The notes under the pieces: model-generated
Told to the model about the DNA's origin: nothing
The model's database searches: none
The model's input: only the letters and a program-made list of their open reading frames with translations
Part shown: positions 63,599 through 64,000 of the stretch, piece after piece
How the letters are laid out: each line of letters opens with the position of its first letter
Numbering within the stretch: position 1 is the first letter of the stretch
Translations under genes and position numbers: made by a program
Assembly (NCBI RefSeq): GCF_040901545.1
Contig: NZ_JBBDYL010000004.1
Location: 1 to 64,000 of the forward strand
From: Sulfuricaulis sp040901545
Lineage (GTDB): Bacteria > Pseudomonadota > Gammaproteobacteria > Acidiferrobacterales > Sulfurifustaceae
DNA: 64,000 nucleotides
Direction: 5' to 3'

Positions 63599-64000
63599 AT
63601 GAATACCTTCACGTACTTATTCCTGACTCTGCTCGGCCTGTCGTTGTTGACGGAGGTGTGGCTGGCGGCCCGTCACATCCGGTACATCGCGGCGAACCGT
63701 AATACCGTTCCCGGAGCGTTCCGCAGCAAGATTACGCTTGCGGATCATCAGAAGGCGGCCGATTACACCATCGCCCACACCCGCTTCGGACGCATTGAAA
63801 ATGCCTACGGCACCGGTTTGCTCGCGCTCTGGACACTGGGGGGCGGGCTCGATTGGCTGGATCAGATGCTACGCGTCATCGGATGGGGTGAACTTGCCAC
63901 TGGAGTGGTATTTATTCTGAGCACGCTCGTCATCATGGGGCTGCTTGAGCTTCCGGTGTCCGTGTATCGGACTTTTGTGATCGAAAACCGATTTGGCTTC
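63599..64000 (+). CDS. N-terminal part of an M48 (Ste24-like) membrane protease (3' end outside window)
   Basis: 134 codons to the window edge. It starts MNTFTYLFLTLLGLSLLTEVWL, with several membrane spans, and shows the Peptidase_M48_N features YIAANRNTVPGAFRSKITL, KAADYTIAHTRFG, and near the end VYRTFVIENRFGF. Enzymes of this type cut proteins at or in the membrane with a zinc HExxH, which must lie beyond the edge. It starts 82 bp from orn on the opposite strand, a common gammaproteobacterial pair. Confidence 0.85.
   Translation, partial: MNTFTYLFLTLLGLSLLTEVWLAARHIRYIAANRNTVPGAFRSKITLADHQKAADYTIAHTRFGRIENAYGTGLLALWTLGGGLDWLDQMLRVIGWGELATGVVFILSTLVIMGLLELPVSVYRTFVIENRFGF

Overview
The window comes from a sulfur-oxidising gammaproteobacterium. 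Two things point there: conserved gammaproteobacterial gene blocks (miaA-hfq-hflX-hflK-hflC-hisZ-purA...rnr-rlmB; rpsB-tsf-pyrH-frr-uppS-cdsA-dxr-rseP-bamA-skp-lpxD-fabZ-lpxA-lpxB-rnhB; map-glnD; queG-nnr-tsaE-amiB) and a dsrEFHCMK cluster with the catalytic cysteines of the oxidative Dsr sulfur pathway. A lineage near Acidiferrobacterales/Chromatiales is an inference from gene content only; no 16S rRNA gene is present.

Region 1-3.5 kb is an integron gene-cassette array. It holds six short plus-strand transcription units separated by five attC-like sites (R''/R' core boxes, imperfect inverted repeats with extrahelical bases). No integrase is in the window, so it may lie upstream or the array may lack one. 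Region 3.6-10.4 kb is accessory: a CadC-type winged-helix/TPR regulator, a YHS protein, a secreted protein and a secreted alpha/beta hydrolase separated by a sixth attC-like site and sharing a duplicated leader, a histidine phosphatase, a membrane-anchored hypothetical protein and HemG.

Region 10.4-24 kb, minus strand, carries RNA and protein quality-control housekeeping: rlmB, rnr, purA, hisZ, a DUF2065 gene, hflC, hflK, hflX, hfq, miaA, lysS and prfB with its programmed +1 frameshift. tRNA-Leu(CAG) sits on the plus strand between purA and rnr. Region 24-33 kb is redox and sulfur metabolism: msrB, a shortened VOC protein, a DUF5996 protein, a 3-mercaptopyruvate sulfurtransferase, dsrE-F-H-C-M-K, and convergent cysG for siroheme. 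The dsrAB, dsrL and dsrJOP genes are not in the window.

Region 33-47.4 kb, minus strand, is the translation / isoprenoid / lipid A / outer-membrane biogenesis block, with many ATGA-type overlaps suggesting one transcript family. map and glnD run divergently from rpsB. Region 51-56 kb is a branched-chain amino-acid-type ABC transporter (livK-H-M-G-F) with a strong terminator hairpin after livK. Region 56-64 kb holds amiB-tsaE-nnr, queG, an N-terminally truncated ECF sigma factor with its putative anti-sigma partner, DUF4124 and DUF3144 genes, orn, and the start of an M48-type protease gene cut by the window edge.

Compared with the familiar enterobacterial order queG-nnr-tsaE-amiB-mutL-miaA-hfq, the block here is split at the mutL position, with about 35 kb between the halves, and mutL is absent from both junctions.
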